Assembly (NCBI GenBank): GCA_963826695.1
Contig: CAWGXZ010000004.1
Coordinates: 310,001-374,000 of the forward strand
Length of the DNA stretch: 64,000 nucleotides
From: CAWGXZ01 sp963826695
GTDB taxonomy: Bacteria > Pseudomonadota > Gammaproteobacteria > Burkholderiales > Burkholderiaceae_C
Direction of reading: 5' to 3'
In this document: positions 35,560 through 44,863 of the stretch, in pieces
Numbering within the stretch: position 1 is the stretch's first letter
Layout: every line of letters starts with the position of its first letter
Made by a program: the position numbers and the translations under genes
Notes under the pieces: generated by a model
Told to the model about the DNA's origin: nothing
The model's database searches: none
Seen by the model: only the letters and a program-made list of their open reading frames with translations

Positions 35560-35940
35560 TCAATACGGATCGCGCGATCGAGTCGAGAGGCTGGCGATGG
35601 CAATCAAAGCCGCCCCGACGACGGCGGCGATCAGCACCGCCTTGCCCGGCTCGTCGCGGATGTAGTTGATCGTCTGCGTGCCGACCTGATCGGCGCGGTT
35701 GCGCAACTGCAGCGAGCTGTCGCGCATGGCATCGACGCTGCGACGCAGCACCTGCTCGGCCTGTGACGTCATTCGCTGGATCGCAGGCGAGACGCCGTGG
35801 CGGGCGTCGTTGACGGCCTGCGACAGCGAGTCCAGTGCCTCGTGGGCCGCCCGGTGGGTGCTGTTCATGGCACGGTCGGCCTGCTCGGCGGCTTCGTCGC
35901 GCGTCGTCGCTGCGGCATCGCGGGTACGGAAGGCAAACAT
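35560..35940 (-). CDS. DUF883/ElaB/YqjD-like membrane-anchored protein
   Basis: A 126-residue protein of the ElaB/YqjD type: a long Ala/Gln-rich amphipathic helix with many charged residues, then one C-terminal membrane segment (AVLIAAVVGAALIAIAS) and a short tail. Known E. coli members are inner-membrane proteins that bind ribosomes in stationary phase. ATG 35940 is chosen over 35970 because AAGGAT lies upstream and the ORF before it is low-information. It is next to the BON lipoprotein gene on the same strand, as a likely stress-response neighbour. Confidence 0.8.
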   Translation of the reverse strand: MFAFRTRDAAATTRDEAAEQADRAMNSTHRAAHEALDSLSQAVNDARHGVSPAIQRMTSQAEQVLRRSVDAMRDSSLQLRNRADQVGTQTINYIRDEPGKAVLIAAVVGAALIAIASLSTRSRDPY

Positions 35941-36107
35941 GGTGGATCCTTTTTCGAAGTGGGAGAGCATTCGGCATCGAAGCCTTCACGCAGCCGGGTT
36001 GCTGGCGCTGACAGAAGGCAGCCGACGCCGCGTTGCTCGCAGAGCAAATTTCGTTCTCGCCGATGGTTTCCGGTGGAGAACATTACGGGGGCGCAGCTTC
36101 CGCGACT

Positions 36108-37475
36108 TCAGGCCGCCTCGGCGACGTCGGTTGGCTTCAGGGGCAGCACGGCACTGACCTGCGTGCCACGTCCGCGTTCGGATTGCAGCCGCATTTCGCC
36201 GCCTTCGGCCTCGACCCGGTAATGCATGCCGAGAAGCCCGTGCGTCGAGCGCCGCTTGTCGGCGGTATCGAAGCCGATGCCGTTGTCGCTGACCGAGATC
36301 TCGATGCCGGACGCGACCGGACGCAGGCGAATCGCCACCTTGCTCGCCTGCGCGTGCTTGGCGATGTTCGTCGTCGCCTCCTGGACCAGGCGGTAGACGG
36401 TCAGCTCGGACGCCGGCGAAAGCGCGGCTGCCGGGACATCGACGTCGACATCGACCTCGATTCCCGAGCGCTCGGCGAACTCTCGCGCCTGAATTTCCAG
36501 CGCCGCCACGAGTCCGAGGTTGCTCAGCGACGACGGCCGCAGGTCTTCGATGATGCGGCGCTTCAGCGCAATGCCGCTGTTGAGCGTCTCGTTGAGGTGG
36601 GTCAGGCGTTCGGCCGCTTCCTGGCTGATGTCGGGCAGCCTCGACTTGAGCCGCGCCGCATCGAGCTTGGCCGCCGTCAGCAACGCGCCGAGCTCGTCGT
36701 GGAGGTCGCGCGCCAGGCGGCTGCGCTCGTCCTCGCGGGCGGTCTGCAGATGGCGTGCAAGCTCGGTCAGCTGGGCGGTGCGCTCGAGAACCTGCTGCTC
36801 GAACTGGTCGCGCTCGAACTGCACGGCGGCCTGCTGCTCGTCCTGCTGGCGCACCAGTGCGGCTGCCTTGCGCAGGTAGAGCAGCAAGGCGAGAACGGCC
36901 AGTGCGGTCATCGTGGCGATGCCGACGCGGCTCAGGCCGAGGATGTCGTAGACCTTCCTGCGCTCGGTGGCGATCCGCTCGCTCTCGTCGGCCACCAGCC
37001 GCGCCGAGCTGGCCCGGATGTCCTCCATCTGCGACTTGCCGATGTCGTTGAGCATCCATTGCAGCGCCGCGTCACCGCGACCGCGGGCATGCAGCTCGAT
37101 CGTCGTTTCCAGCTCGGAGAGCTTGCGCTGCACATGGTTCTCGAGTTCAGCGAGAAGCGCGCGCCGCGGATCGTTCGCATAGTGGCGCCGCAGCGGCTCG
37201 AGCAGGCGGCCGACGCGCAGCGCGGCCGCGCGGTAGCTGGCAAGGTAATCGTCGCGGCTGGTCAGCAGGTAGCCGCGCTGGGCGGTCTCGGCTTCGGTCA
37301 TGGCCGCAGCCAGCTCGACATTGTTCAGCCGCACCAGCGCCATCGGGCCGAGCTGGTCGAGCGACTTGACCGCCTGGAAGTAGCCGGTCTCGCTGATCAC
37401 CAGAAGCAACAGGGCCACCAGACAGACCAGTGAAACCGCAAACGGGCTGCTGCGAAGGCGTCGGGCAATCTTCAT
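36108..37475 (-). CDS. NarX-type sensor histidine kinase with CHASE3 domain
   Basis: A 455-residue membrane sensor kinase. Two membrane segments (about 13-33 and 178-200) bracket a periplasmic CHASE3-like helical region (MTEAETAQRGYLLTSRDDYLA). The cytoplasmic part has a coiled coil, then HisKA_3 (SRLARDLHDELGALLTAAK, His near 265) and HATPase (SVSDNGIGFDTADKRRSTHG). It is divergent from the LuxR-type response regulator 63 bases away, its likely partner. Signal unknown; CHASE3 often senses small extracellular ligands. Confidence 0.92.
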   Translation of the reverse strand: MKIARRLRSSPFAVSLVCLVALLLLVISETGYFQAVKSLDQLGPMALVRLNNVELAAAMTEAETAQRGYLLTSRDDYLASYRAAALRVGRLLEPLRRHYANDPRRALLAELENHVQRKLSELETTIELHARGRGDAALQWMLNDIGKSQMEDIRASSARLVADESERIATERRKVYDILGLSRVGIATMTALAVLALLLYLRKAAALVRQQDEQQAAVQFERDQFEQQVLERTAQLTELARHLQTAREDERSRLARDLHDELGALLTAAKLDAARLKSRLPDISQEAAERLTHLNETLNSGIALKRRIIEDLRPSSLSNLGLVAALEIQAREFAERSGIEVDVDVDVPAAALSPASELTVYRLVQEATTNIAKHAQASKVAIRLRPVASGIEISVSDNGIGFDTADKRRSTHGLLGMHYRVEAEGGEMRLQSERGRGTQVSAVLPLKPTDVAEAA

Positions 37476-37538
37476 CGAACCCCGTGCCCCCTAAACTCGG
37501 GCATTCGGGCACTTGCCAAGCCGAAACTCATCGTATTC

Positions 37539-38171
37539 ATGATTCGTATTGCCATCGTCGACGACCATGCCATCGTGCGGGCCGGCTTGCGTCAGTATTT
37601 TGCCGAGCAGGTGGACCTCGTCGTGGCCGGAGAAGCGGCGAACGGTCGCGAGGCCCTCGACCTGGTCCGCAAAGGCAACATCGATGTCCTGCTGATGGAC
37701 CTGTCGATGCCGGACCAGAGTGGCGTCGACGCACTGGCCGCCATCAAGGCGCGTGCGCCGGAGCTGCCGATCCTGATACTAAGCGGCTTTCCCGAGGCGC
37801 ATTACGCCACCACGCTGCTGCGACAGGGCGCGAGCGGCTATTTGAACAAGGAATGCGAGCCCGAGGAGATCATCAAGGCCATCCGCACCGTCGCCCGCGG
37901 CCGCAAGTACATCACCGCCGGTGTGGCCGAACTGCTTGCCGAAGGTCTCGGCGGCCAGGCCGACCGGCCGCCGCACGAGCTGTTGTCGGAGCGCGAATTC
38001 CAGGTCTTCCTGCGCCTGGCAAATGGCGAAACGGTCAGCCACATGGCCGACAGCATGTCGCTGAGCGTCAAGACGGTGAGCACCTACCGCACCCGGGTGA
38101 TGGAGAAGATGAGCCTGGAATCCAACAGCGATCTCACCTATTACGCGCTGAAGAACGGGCTGATCCAGTAA
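37539..38171 (+). CDS. NarL/LuxR-family response regulator
   Basis: A 210-residue regulator. The receiver has Asp54 in LLMDLSMPDQ and Lys in YLNKECEPEE. The C-terminal helix-turn-helix starts at about 145 (LLSEREFQVFLRLANGETVS) and ends with the LuxR block SVKTVSTYRTRVMEKM. It is divergent from the NarX-type kinase, and the pair is probably a two-component system controlling genes I cannot identify from the window. Confidence 0.93.
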   Translation: MIRIAIVDDHAIVRAGLRQYFAEQVDLVVAGEAANGREALDLVRKGNIDVLLMDLSMPDQSGVDALAAIKARAPELPILILSGFPEAHYATTLLRQGASGYLNKECEPEEIIKAIRTVARGRKYITAGVAELLAEGLGGQADRPPHELLSEREFQVFLRLANGETVSHMADSMSLSVKTVSTYRTRVMEKMSLESNSDLTYYALKNGLIQ

Positions 38172-38234
38172 CGCTTCAGGCGGCGGCCCGTGCGGCCTGC
38201 ATTCGAGCCACGCGCTGCAGCCCGTCGAGCCGCC

Positions 38235-38636
38235 TCAGTTGGCCCAGAGCGTCTCGCCGCCGTGGTTCGCCAGCCGCGCGCAATAGCTCAGCAGCGAATC
38301 GATCTCGTTGGACTTGTCGAACACCCGGTCGGCACCGAGTTCAAGGCACTTGCGCCGGATGTCCGGGGTCGCGAAGTTGCTGAGCACGACCAGCTTGCGC
38401 CCACCCGTTCCCGCGGCACAGGCGGCAAGCACCCCCAGCCCCGAGCCGCTCTTCAGGAAGATATCGACGATCACCAGGTCGCAGCAATGCCCGTCGCATG
38501 AGAGCCAGTCGTTGGCGGCGTCTTCCGTATCGGCACTGCCGACGACTTCCACCGGCGCCAGTTCCTCGAGTGTCGCAATCAGGTTCTCGCGAATGACGGG
38601 GCTGTCTTCGACGATGAAGGTCTGGAGTCGGGACAT
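38235..38636 (-). CDS. Single-domain response regulator
   Basis: A 133-residue receiver without output domain. The acidic pair is at VEDSP, the phospho-Asp in LVIVDIFLKSGSG, and the conserved Lys in VFDKSNEID. ATG 38636 (MSRLQTFIVEDSPVIREN) gives a normal receiver start; an upstream ATG at 38693 would add a low-information tail. It ends close to the NarL-type regulator (convergent). It may serve as an intermediate in a phosphorelay with one of the hybrid kinases. Confidence 0.85.
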   Translation of the reverse strand: MSRLQTFIVEDSPVIRENLIATLEELAPVEVVGSADTEDAANDWLSCDGHCCDLVIVDIFLKSGSGLGVLAACAAGTGGRKLVVLSNFATPDIRRKCLELGADRVFDKSNEIDSLLSYCARLANHGGETLWAN

Positions 38637-38760
38637 GCAGGGGGGCGGGTGGTCAGCGCGCAAGGCGGCGATGACAGCGCCAGAGTGTTCCACCGGCGAG
38701 GCACCCCGCCAGTGGGAGCGAACTTCGATTCACCGTAGGAACTGGCCTACGTAGGGGCGA

Positions 38761-39109
38761 CTAAACCGCCAGCAGCTCGACCTCGAAGAGCAGCGTCGCA
38801 TTCGGCGGGATCACCCCGCCCGCGCCGCGCGATCCGTAGCCGAGGTCCGGCGGGATCACCAGCAGCCGGCTGCCGCCCACCTTCATGCCCTGCACGCCTT
38901 CGTCCCAGCCCCGGATCACCATCCCGGCGCCGAGTTTGAAGCGGAACGCATCGTTGCGGTCCTTGCTGCTGTCGAATTTGGCGCCCTTGCTGCCGTTCTC
39001 GTAAAGCCAGCCGGTGTAATGCACGCTGACCTGGGCGCCGGCCGATGGCTTCGGCGCCGCTGCCCACGGTGGTGTCCTCGTACTGCAGTCCGGAAGGAAG
39101 GGTGTTCAT
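38761..39109 (-). CDS. FKBP-type peptidyl-prolyl isomerase (frame interrupted by one extra base)
   Basis: The C-terminal part (VHYTGWLYENGSKGAKFDSS, RGWDEGVQGMKVGGSRLLVI, PPDLGYGSRGAGGVIPPNA, LLFEVELLAV) is a canonical FKBP fold with the expected active-site residues. The N-terminus (MNTLPSGLQYEDTTVGSGAEA) is in another frame. Removing one base near 39046 joins them as EASAGAQVSVHYTGW. The full protein would be about 115 residues, as in FkpA/FKBP small forms. No signal peptide is visible. Either an assembly insertion or an inactivating change; the rest of the gene shows no decay. Confidence 0.8.
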
Positions 39110-39141
39110 GTGCGGTGCCTGGAATTTCGGAAGCCGCGATG

Positions 39142-40059
39142 CTAGCCAGTTTCATTCACGGCCTGGGCCGCCATGCGGCGGCAGGCGTCAGGCCAGCGGG
39201 CCACGGCGCCTTGCAGCCATTCGGCGGCCGTCGCGGCGCCATGGTCCAGGCTGAGGCTGCCGCCAGCCTCGCGAAGGGTCGCCAGCGGATCGCCGACGTC
39301 GAGGGCCGGTGCACCCTGCTGCTTGGAGAGCTTCTCGCCGTCGGCGCCGAGCACCAGCGGCGTGTGCAGGTACACCGGCGTGGCGGCGCCGAGCAGCGCC
39401 TGCAGATGCAGCTGGCGCGGCGTGTTGTCGGCCAGGTCCTCGCCGCGCACCACATGGCTGACCTGCTGCGCCGCGTCGTCGACCACCACCGCCAGCTGGT
39501 AGGCCACCACGCCATCGGCACGCTGCACGACGAAGTCGCCCACGGCCCGCGCGACATCCTGGCGCTGCGCTCCGAGCCGGCGGTCGCGCCATTCGATCGG
39601 AGCGGCCGGCGCGCGCACGCGCAGGGCACGCGCCGGTCGATCGGTGCCGCTGCGGCAGAAGCCGGGGTAAGGCCACTCGGCGCCGCGTGCCCGCTGCGCG
39701 CCGCGCGAGGTCCAGTAGGCGGCGATGCGGCTGCGGCTGCAGCTGCAGGGGTAAAGCCGGTCGTCGGCCTGCAAACGGTCGAGCGCCTGGTGGTACAGCG
39801 CCGAGCGTGCCGACTGCCACAGCGGTGGTTCGTCGGCGCTCAGCCCCAGGGCTGCAAGCTGATGGAGGATCGTTCGTGCCGCTTCGGCGCTGCAGCGTGC
39901 CGCGTCGAGATCTTCGATCCGCACCAGCCAGCGGCCGCTGAACGCGCGTGCATCGAGCCAGCTCGCCAGCGCCGCGACCAGCGAGCCTGCGTGCAGCGGC
40001 CCCGTGGGAGACGGCGCGAAGCGGCCGACATAAGCCCGTGCGGGCGGTGCTGCGCTCAT
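39142..40059 (-). CDS. gluQ: Glutamyl-Q tRNA(Asp) synthetase
   Basis: A 305-residue GluRS-like protein lacking the anticodon-binding domain. It attaches glutamate to queuosine at position 34 of tRNA(Asp). The class I signatures are present: YVGRFAPSPTGPLHAGSLVA near the start and the KMSKS-like EKLSKQQGAPAL. A CSCSR segment matches the zinc site. ATG 40059 is preceded by GGTGGAGGCGAG, a strong ribosome-binding site. It is divergent from the DUF599 gene. No queuosine synthesis gene is in the window. Confidence 0.93.
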   Translation of the reverse strand: MSAAPPARAYVGRFAPSPTGPLHAGSLVAALASWLDARAFSGRWLVRIEDLDAARCSAEAARTILHQLAALGLSADEPPLWQSARSALYHQALDRLQADDRLYPCSCSRSRIAAYWTSRGAQRARGAEWPYPGFCRSGTDRPARALRVRAPAAPIEWRDRRLGAQRQDVARAVGDFVVQRADGVVAYQLAVVVDDAAQQVSHVVRGEDLADNTPRQLHLQALLGAATPVYLHTPLVLGADGEKLSKQQGAPALDVGDPLATLREAGGSLSLDHGAATAAEWLQGAVARWPDACRRMAAQAVNETG

Positions 40060-40182
40060 CTCGCCTCCACCGCCGCCACGCTGCACGCCGTCCGGCTGGA
40101 CTGCGCCGGGTGGCCAGGCGCGCGTGGCGACGCCCGGCGCGCCGCGCCCTGGTCGGTCGGCAACGCATTGCTACGATCGCGC

Positions 40183-40887
40183 ATGGACACGTTGTTCAAG
40201 GTTTTCGCATTGCTGCCGCTTCTCGACTGGCTGGCGATCTTCGCCTTTGCTGCGGGGTGGGTGGGCTATGCGGTGTTTGCGCGGCGCCTCGCCGACACGC
40301 AGCCTTCGATTCTGGCAACGACCAACCGCTACCGCCGCGACTGGATGCTGCAGACCACCTACCGCGAAGTGCGGGTGGTCGACGGCGTGGTGATCCAGAA
40401 CATGGCCACCAGTCCCTCGTTTTTTGCATCGACGACGATCCTGATCATCGGCGGCCTGCTGGCCGTGCTCGGCGCCGACCAGGCCGACGAACTGGTGCGC
40501 GACATCCCCTTCGCCGCACGCACCAGCGTTCTGGTGTTCGAGCTGAAGCTGGCCCTGATGCTGATGGTCTTCGTGTATGCCTTCTTCCGCTTCACCTGGT
40601 CGATGCGGCAGTACACCTTCGGCGCGTTGCTGGTCGCATCGGCTCCCGAATCGACCCAATACGTCGAGCGCAGCCTGTCGCGCGACGAGTTCGCCGACAA
40701 GGCGGGCAAGGTCCTCGGCCTGGCCGCCGAGACCTTCAACGACGGCATTCGCGCCTACTACTTCTCGTTCGCCGCACTCGGCTGGTTCTTTTCGCCGCTG
40801 CTCTTCCTCTGCGCGACGGTAGGGGTGATCACCATCCTCTACCAGCGCGAATTCAAGTCGGAAGTGCTCGGCGTGCTCAACGCCTGA
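40183..40887 (+). CDS. DUF599 family membrane protein
   Basis: A 234-residue protein with four likely membrane segments (at about residues 10-30, 80-100, 125-145 and 195-215). The N-terminal pattern LLDWLAIFAFAAGWVGYAVF and the region FFRFTWSMRQYTFGALL fit DUF599. Start ATG 40183 (MDTLFKVFALLPLLDWL). Function unknown. The SUV3-like helicase gene follows 29 bases later in the same direction. Confidence 0.85.
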   Translation: MDTLFKVFALLPLLDWLAIFAFAAGWVGYAVFARRLADTQPSILATTNRYRRDWMLQTTYREVRVVDGVVIQNMATSPSFFASTTILIIGGLLAVLGADQADELVRDIPFAARTSVLVFELKLALMLMVFVYAFFRFTWSMRQYTFGALLVASAPESTQYVERSLSRDEFADKAGKVLGLAAETFNDGIRAYYFSFAALGWFFSPLLFLCATVGVITILYQREFKSEVLGVLNA

Positions 40888-40916
40888 GCCGCCTTCCCGA
40901 CGCCACCGGATCCCCG

Positions 40917-43141
40917 ATGCCCGACCACCCGTCCGCCCACGGCGGCCTGCCCGATCCGAGCCACCAGCGGCACTTGCCGCCGCATATTTCCGACGAGCAG
41001 CTGCTGCGCCTGCGGCGCCAGGCGTTTCAGCTGCCGCAGGTCGTCAAGCCGGCCGACTTCTTCGATCCGCAGGGCAGCGACTTCGAGTCGCGACTCGATC
41101 GCCACGGCTACATCCTGCTCAGCCGGCCCGCCGGCGGTGCGCGGCCGAGCCGCTGGATCGCGCCGGACTCGATCGACGCGGCGCTGCGCCATCTCGACGC
41201 CGTTCCTGCCGGGCCGACCGCACGGGCGACGATGCTGCAGCGCGCTGCCGCGCTCGAGACACTCGGCATCACCCGCCGTGTCGACGGCTGGGAGCGCCTT
41301 GCGCACCAGACGCTGCCGCTGGCCGAGGTCCGGCTGCAGCTGGCCTATCACGTGCCGATTGCCGCCGGTCCGGTGTGGGACTTCTACCGCGAAGGCGACC
41401 AGCCGGCGCTGTTGCAGGCGCTCGGCGGCGCACCGGCCGCGGCCGATGCCGTCGAGCTGGCGCGCCACCTCGACGGCTTGCTTGCCGACGCACGGCAGCG
41501 CAGTCCGCAGCAGCTCGACACGCTGCTGCCGCGGCTGCAGGCCGAGCTGTCGCGTCGCCGACCCGCTGCAGGCGCTGAAGGACCGCTGCAGCCGCGCGCA
41601 GTCGAGCGCTGGCAGCAGCGGGTCGCCGAACTCGAAACGCTCGAAGGCCTCAACGCCGACCTGGCGTTCCAGGGCTATCCCGACACCTTCGCGATGGCGC
41701 GCCGGCTGCAGCGCAGGGTGCACGCTGTTCGTCGGCCCGCCGAACAGCGGCAAGACGCACGCGGCCTTCGAGCAGTTGGCGCAGGCCGACAGACGGCGCC
41801 TACCTGGCGCCGCTGCGCCTGCTGGCGCTCGAAGGCCGCGACCGGCTGCGGGCGCGCGGCGTCGCCTGCTCGCTGCTCACCGGCGAGGAGAACGTGCCCG
41901 CCGACGGCGCCCGGCTGGTGTCGAGCACCATCGAGATGGTCTCCACGCGGCAAGGAGATCGACCTGGCCGTGATCGACGAGGCGCAGATGATCTTCGACC
42001 CGTACCGCGGCTGGGCGTGGACGCAGGCGATCGTCGGCGTGCCGGCACGCGAGCTGATCATCATCTGCTCGGCTTATGCGGTGCCGGCGATCGAGAACCT
42101 GCTCGGCCTGTGCGGCGAGCGCTGCCGAGGTGCGTCCATTTCGAGCGCAAGCAGCATGTGCAGCTGCTGCCGACGCCGGTGCCGCTGTCGGCGCTGAAGC
42201 TCGGCGACGCGGTGGTCGCGTTCAGCCGCCGCGACGTGCTGATGCTGCGCGACCAGATCGCTGCCAGCGGCCAGGCGGTGTCGGTGATCTACGGCGCGCT
42301 GCCGCCCGAGGTGCGCCGCCGCGAGGCCGAACGCTTCGCGCAGGGCGCCTCCCACGTGCTGGTCGCCACCGACGCGATCGGCATGGGCCTGAACCTGCCG
42401 ATCCGCCGGGTGCTGTTCAGCACGCTGACCAAGTTCGACGGCGTCGCCGACCGGCCGCTCGACGAATCCGAGGTGCACCAGATCGCCGGGCGCGCGGGCC
42501 GCTACGGCATGCACGAGGAAGGCTTCGTCGGCGTGCTGAAAGAGGCCGAGGCCGGCGCTGCCAAGCATCTGAAGGAAATGCTGGCCAAGCCGCCGCGCGC
42601 GCCGCGCGACTTCAAGGCGCCGGTGGCGCCGAACTGGTGGCATGTCGACACCATCGCCGTCCGGCTCGGCAAGGACCGGCTGCGCGAGGTGCTCGGCGTC
42701 TTCATCGAGCAGCTGAAGCTCGACGACGCGCACTTCGCCGTCGCCGAACTCGAGCAGATGCTCGAGCTGGCCGAGCAGCTCGACCGCAGCGCGCCGGCGC
42801 TGCCGCTGCGCGCAGCGCTTCGTCTACGCGCAGGCGCCGGTCGACACCCGCACCGACGCCCAGCTGCAGCACTTCCTCGACTGGGCCGGCCGGCCACGCG
42901 GTGGCCGGCCGTGCCGGCAACGCCGTGGTTCCTCGACGAGGTCGACGAGCACAGCCGGCTCGACCGCATGGAGCAGGCGCTGCGCTCGTGCACGCTGTGG
43001 CTCTGGCTCGACCTGCGCTTCGAAGGCGTCTACGGCCATGTCGAGGCGGTGGTCGACCTGCGCTCGCGGCTCAACGACGGCATCGAGCGCCAGCTCAAGG
43101 GCAAGAAGCCGCTGGCGCAGCTGCGCCGCGGCCGTCGCTGA
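40917..43141 (+). CDS. SUV3-like DExH RNA/DNA helicase, eight frame interruptions
   Basis: A family of superfamily II helicases (SUV3/DOB1-like). The intact pieces read TLFVGPPNSGKTHAAFEQLA (Walker A), AVIDEAQMIFD (motif II), VATDAIGMGLNLPIRRVLFS (motifs V) and HQIAGRAGRYG (motif VI). They lie in three different frames. Eight one-base removals at about 41721, 41791, 41951, 42125, 42133, 42809, 42894 and 42925 restore one continuous protein of about 740 residues. There is no visible decay between breaks. The N-terminal ~230 residues and the C-terminal region with LYAQ and DWAGRHAV-like segments are family-specific. Possibly an assembly error; otherwise a pseudogene. The TGA overlaps the ribosome-binding site of the next gene. 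Confidence 0.75.
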
Positions 43142-43150
43142 GGAGCGGTG

Positions 43151-43651
43151 ATGAGGCATGTCGTCGTCGACGACCTGATGCAGACCGGCTACCGCTATGT
43201 CTGCAGCGAGCCGCCGGGCGAGAACTTCCATGCCGACTTCCGGCCGCAGCTGACGCCGCCGCAGTTGCTGGCACTCGGCGTCTTCGGGGGTCGCTACATG
43301 ACCGACTGCGCCGCCGAATTCCCGGCCGACTGGTACGCGCGTGCCAAGCTGTCGCCCGGTCGGCGCGACCCGGCGCTGAACTGCTTCGGCGTCGACGCCT
43401 CGCAGCCGCTCGCCGTCTGGCGCGCCAAGGGCTGGATCCATGCCGACGATCCGCGCGGCTGGTTCCAGTGGTACTGCCGCTACTACATGGGCCGTCGCGG
43501 CCCCGACGACGAGCGGCAGATCCGGCGCTGGAAGGCCATGACCCGGCACATCGGGCAGATTCGTGCCGGCTGCCTGCGCGGCGATCTCGCTTGCCGCCCC
43601 CGGCAGCGCCAGGCGCTGCTGCACTGGGCCTACGACAGCCGCGCGTTCTGA
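43151..43651 (+). CDS. Conserved hypothetical protein, 166 residues
   Basis: No family I can name. It is rich in aromatic residues (YRYVCSEPPGENFHADF, WFQWYCRYYMGRRG) with Cys, His and Trp clusters. The sequence contains many charged residues near the end and no membrane segment. I recall similar proteins in plants and bacteria without a known function, but this is a loose recollection. ATG 43151 has AGGAG (43141-43145) five bases upstream; this AGGAG overlaps the stop of the helicase gene, so the two could be coupled. Converges with ureD. Confidence 0.7.
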   Translation: MRHVVVDDLMQTGYRYVCSEPPGENFHADFRPQLTPPQLLALGVFGGRYMTDCAAEFPADWYARAKLSPGRRDPALNCFGVDASQPLAVWRAKGWIHADDPRGWFQWYCRYYMGRRGPDDERQIRRWKAMTRHIGQIRAGCLRGDLACRPRQRQALLHWAYDSRAF

Positions 43652-43675
43652 TCCGCGCCGCAAGGACGACGGTGC

Positions 43676-44512
43676 TCAGGTGCCCCAGACGCGCGGCGGG
43701 CAGGGCGGCAACTGCCAGGCGGCGTCGCGCCACGCCGCGCGCACCGCGGCGAGCAGCTGCATCGCCGGCTCGACCCGCGGCGCCAGCAGCCGCAACACGA
43801 CCAGCCGGGGCTGCATCGACGTGACACCGGCGCGCTGGTGCAGTTCGTCAGCGCCTTCGACCGTGCCCCGCGCCACCTCGATCAGCCGCTCGCGGCGCGC
43901 CGACGCCAGCGGCGACCCCGCGGCAAACCACAGCGTCGCCAGCACGCGCTGCCCGGCAAAGCCGAGCGGCGAGTCGAGCAGCAGCGTGTCGTCGGCGGCA
44001 ACGCGGCCCTGCTCGAGCCAGACACCCGGCAGTTCGATGCGCTGGCGCCAACTGCCGGCATCGAATGCCTTGTCCGAGGCGGGCAGGCCGAGCGCCAGCA
44101 GGTCCCAGCCGATCATTTCCGCCCCGGCGGCCAGCTCGAAGCGCAGGCTGCTCTCGACGATCGCACCGCCGTGCACGATCGATTCCAGCGGCAGCCATTC
44201 GAGTCGTGCGCCGTCCGCGACATGCACCGCCAGCGTCTGCGTCGCGGTCGCGCCGGCGCTGCGGTAGAAGCGGGTCGCGCCGGGGGTCGTCAGCAGCGCA
44301 TGCGTGCCCGCGCCGAGCGAGGCCTCGATGGCCAGCGTGTCGCCACCGACGACCCCGCCCGGTGGATGAACCAGCACGGTGTGGCAGACGCCGGGTGCCT
44401 CGGGATAGAGACTCTTGAGAACCCGCAACGGCCCGCTGTGGCGGTCGAGAAGGACGGTGCGGTCACCGGCGCGGCGGTATTCGAGCAAAAGGTGGCCGCG
44501 CCATCCCATCAT
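43676..44512 (-). CDS. ureD: Urease accessory protein UreD (isolated)
   Basis: A 278-residue UreD/UreH protein, a scaffold that binds urease and UreF-UreG during nickel insertion. Family blocks are clear: PEAPGVCHTVLVHPPGGVVGGD, LLTTPGATRFYRSAGATA and EWLPLESIVHGGA. The first of two adjacent ATGs (44512) is used. No ureA, ureB, ureC, ureE, ureF or ureG lies in the window, although ureD is normally first in the urease operon. The genes to its left run the other way. Here it either acts with urease genes elsewhere or is a remnant. Confidence 0.9.
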   Translation of the reverse strand: MMGWRGHLLLEYRRAGDRTVLLDRHSGPLRVLKSLYPEAPGVCHTVLVHPPGGVVGGDTLAIEASLGAGTHALLTTPGATRFYRSAGATATQTLAVHVADGARLEWLPLESIVHGGAIVESSLRFELAAGAEMIGWDLLALGLPASDKAFDAGSWRQRIELPGVWLEQGRVAADDTLLLDSPLGFAGQRVLATLWFAAGSPLASARRERLIEVARGTVEGADELHQRAGVTSMQPRLVVLRLLAPRVEPAMQLLAAVRAAWRDAAWQLPPCPPRVWGT

Positions 44513-44626
44513 GGTGCGTGCAAGGGTCGCGAGGGGGCGTCAGTGTAAGGTCGGGAATCCGCGCAATGCCGCTTCGGCACTGGCGGCATCCGCTTTGCCA
44601 CCCCCAGCCGACCTTTTGGAGTCTCC

Positions 44627-44830
44627 ATGAACGAAGAACAAGACAGTGCGAACGACGCTTCGGCGCCCGTCGCCACCCAGGAACCGCGTCCCGCATCCGT
44701 CGCCGGGCCGAAGGCCAAGCCGCTGCAGCCGCGGATGAAGGCCACCGGCCAGAAGCGCAGCAAGGAGCGCGGCGCGCACACCCGCAGCAAGAAGAATCCC
44801 GGCAAGCGGGCGAAGAAGGGCGGCTCCTAG
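44627..44830 (+). CDS. Small basic protein, function unknown
   Basis: A 67-residue protein with an acidic N-terminus (MNEEQDSANDASAPVATQEP) and a strongly basic C-terminus (GQKRSKERGAHTRSKKNPGK). No cysteines or membrane segment. GGAG precedes ATG 44627 at a good distance, so it is probably expressed. The basic tail suggests nucleic-acid or ribosome binding. I do not recognise a family. Confidence 0.6.
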   Translation: MNEEQDSANDASAPVATQEPRPASVAGPKAKPLQPRMKATGQKRSKERGAHTRSKKNPGKRAKKGGS

Positions 44831-44838
44831 CCGCTGCA

Positions 44839-44857
44839 GCCCGGCGACAAGCCGGGC
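44839..44857. terminator. Hairpin between convergent genes
   Basis: Reads gcccggc, loop gacaa, gccgggc: a perfect 7-bp GC stem between the small basic protein (stop 44830) and xdhC (stop 44864). No T-tract on either side. Could be a terminator hairpin of the tail-less type or merely chance. Confidence 0.5.
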
Positions 44858-44863
44858 CAAGCC

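Noticed and set aside
40917..43141. Calling the SUV3-like helicase a decayed pseudogene
   Set aside because: All breaks are single-base insertions with intact conserved motifs between them and no nonsense codons in the restored frame, so decay is not shown.
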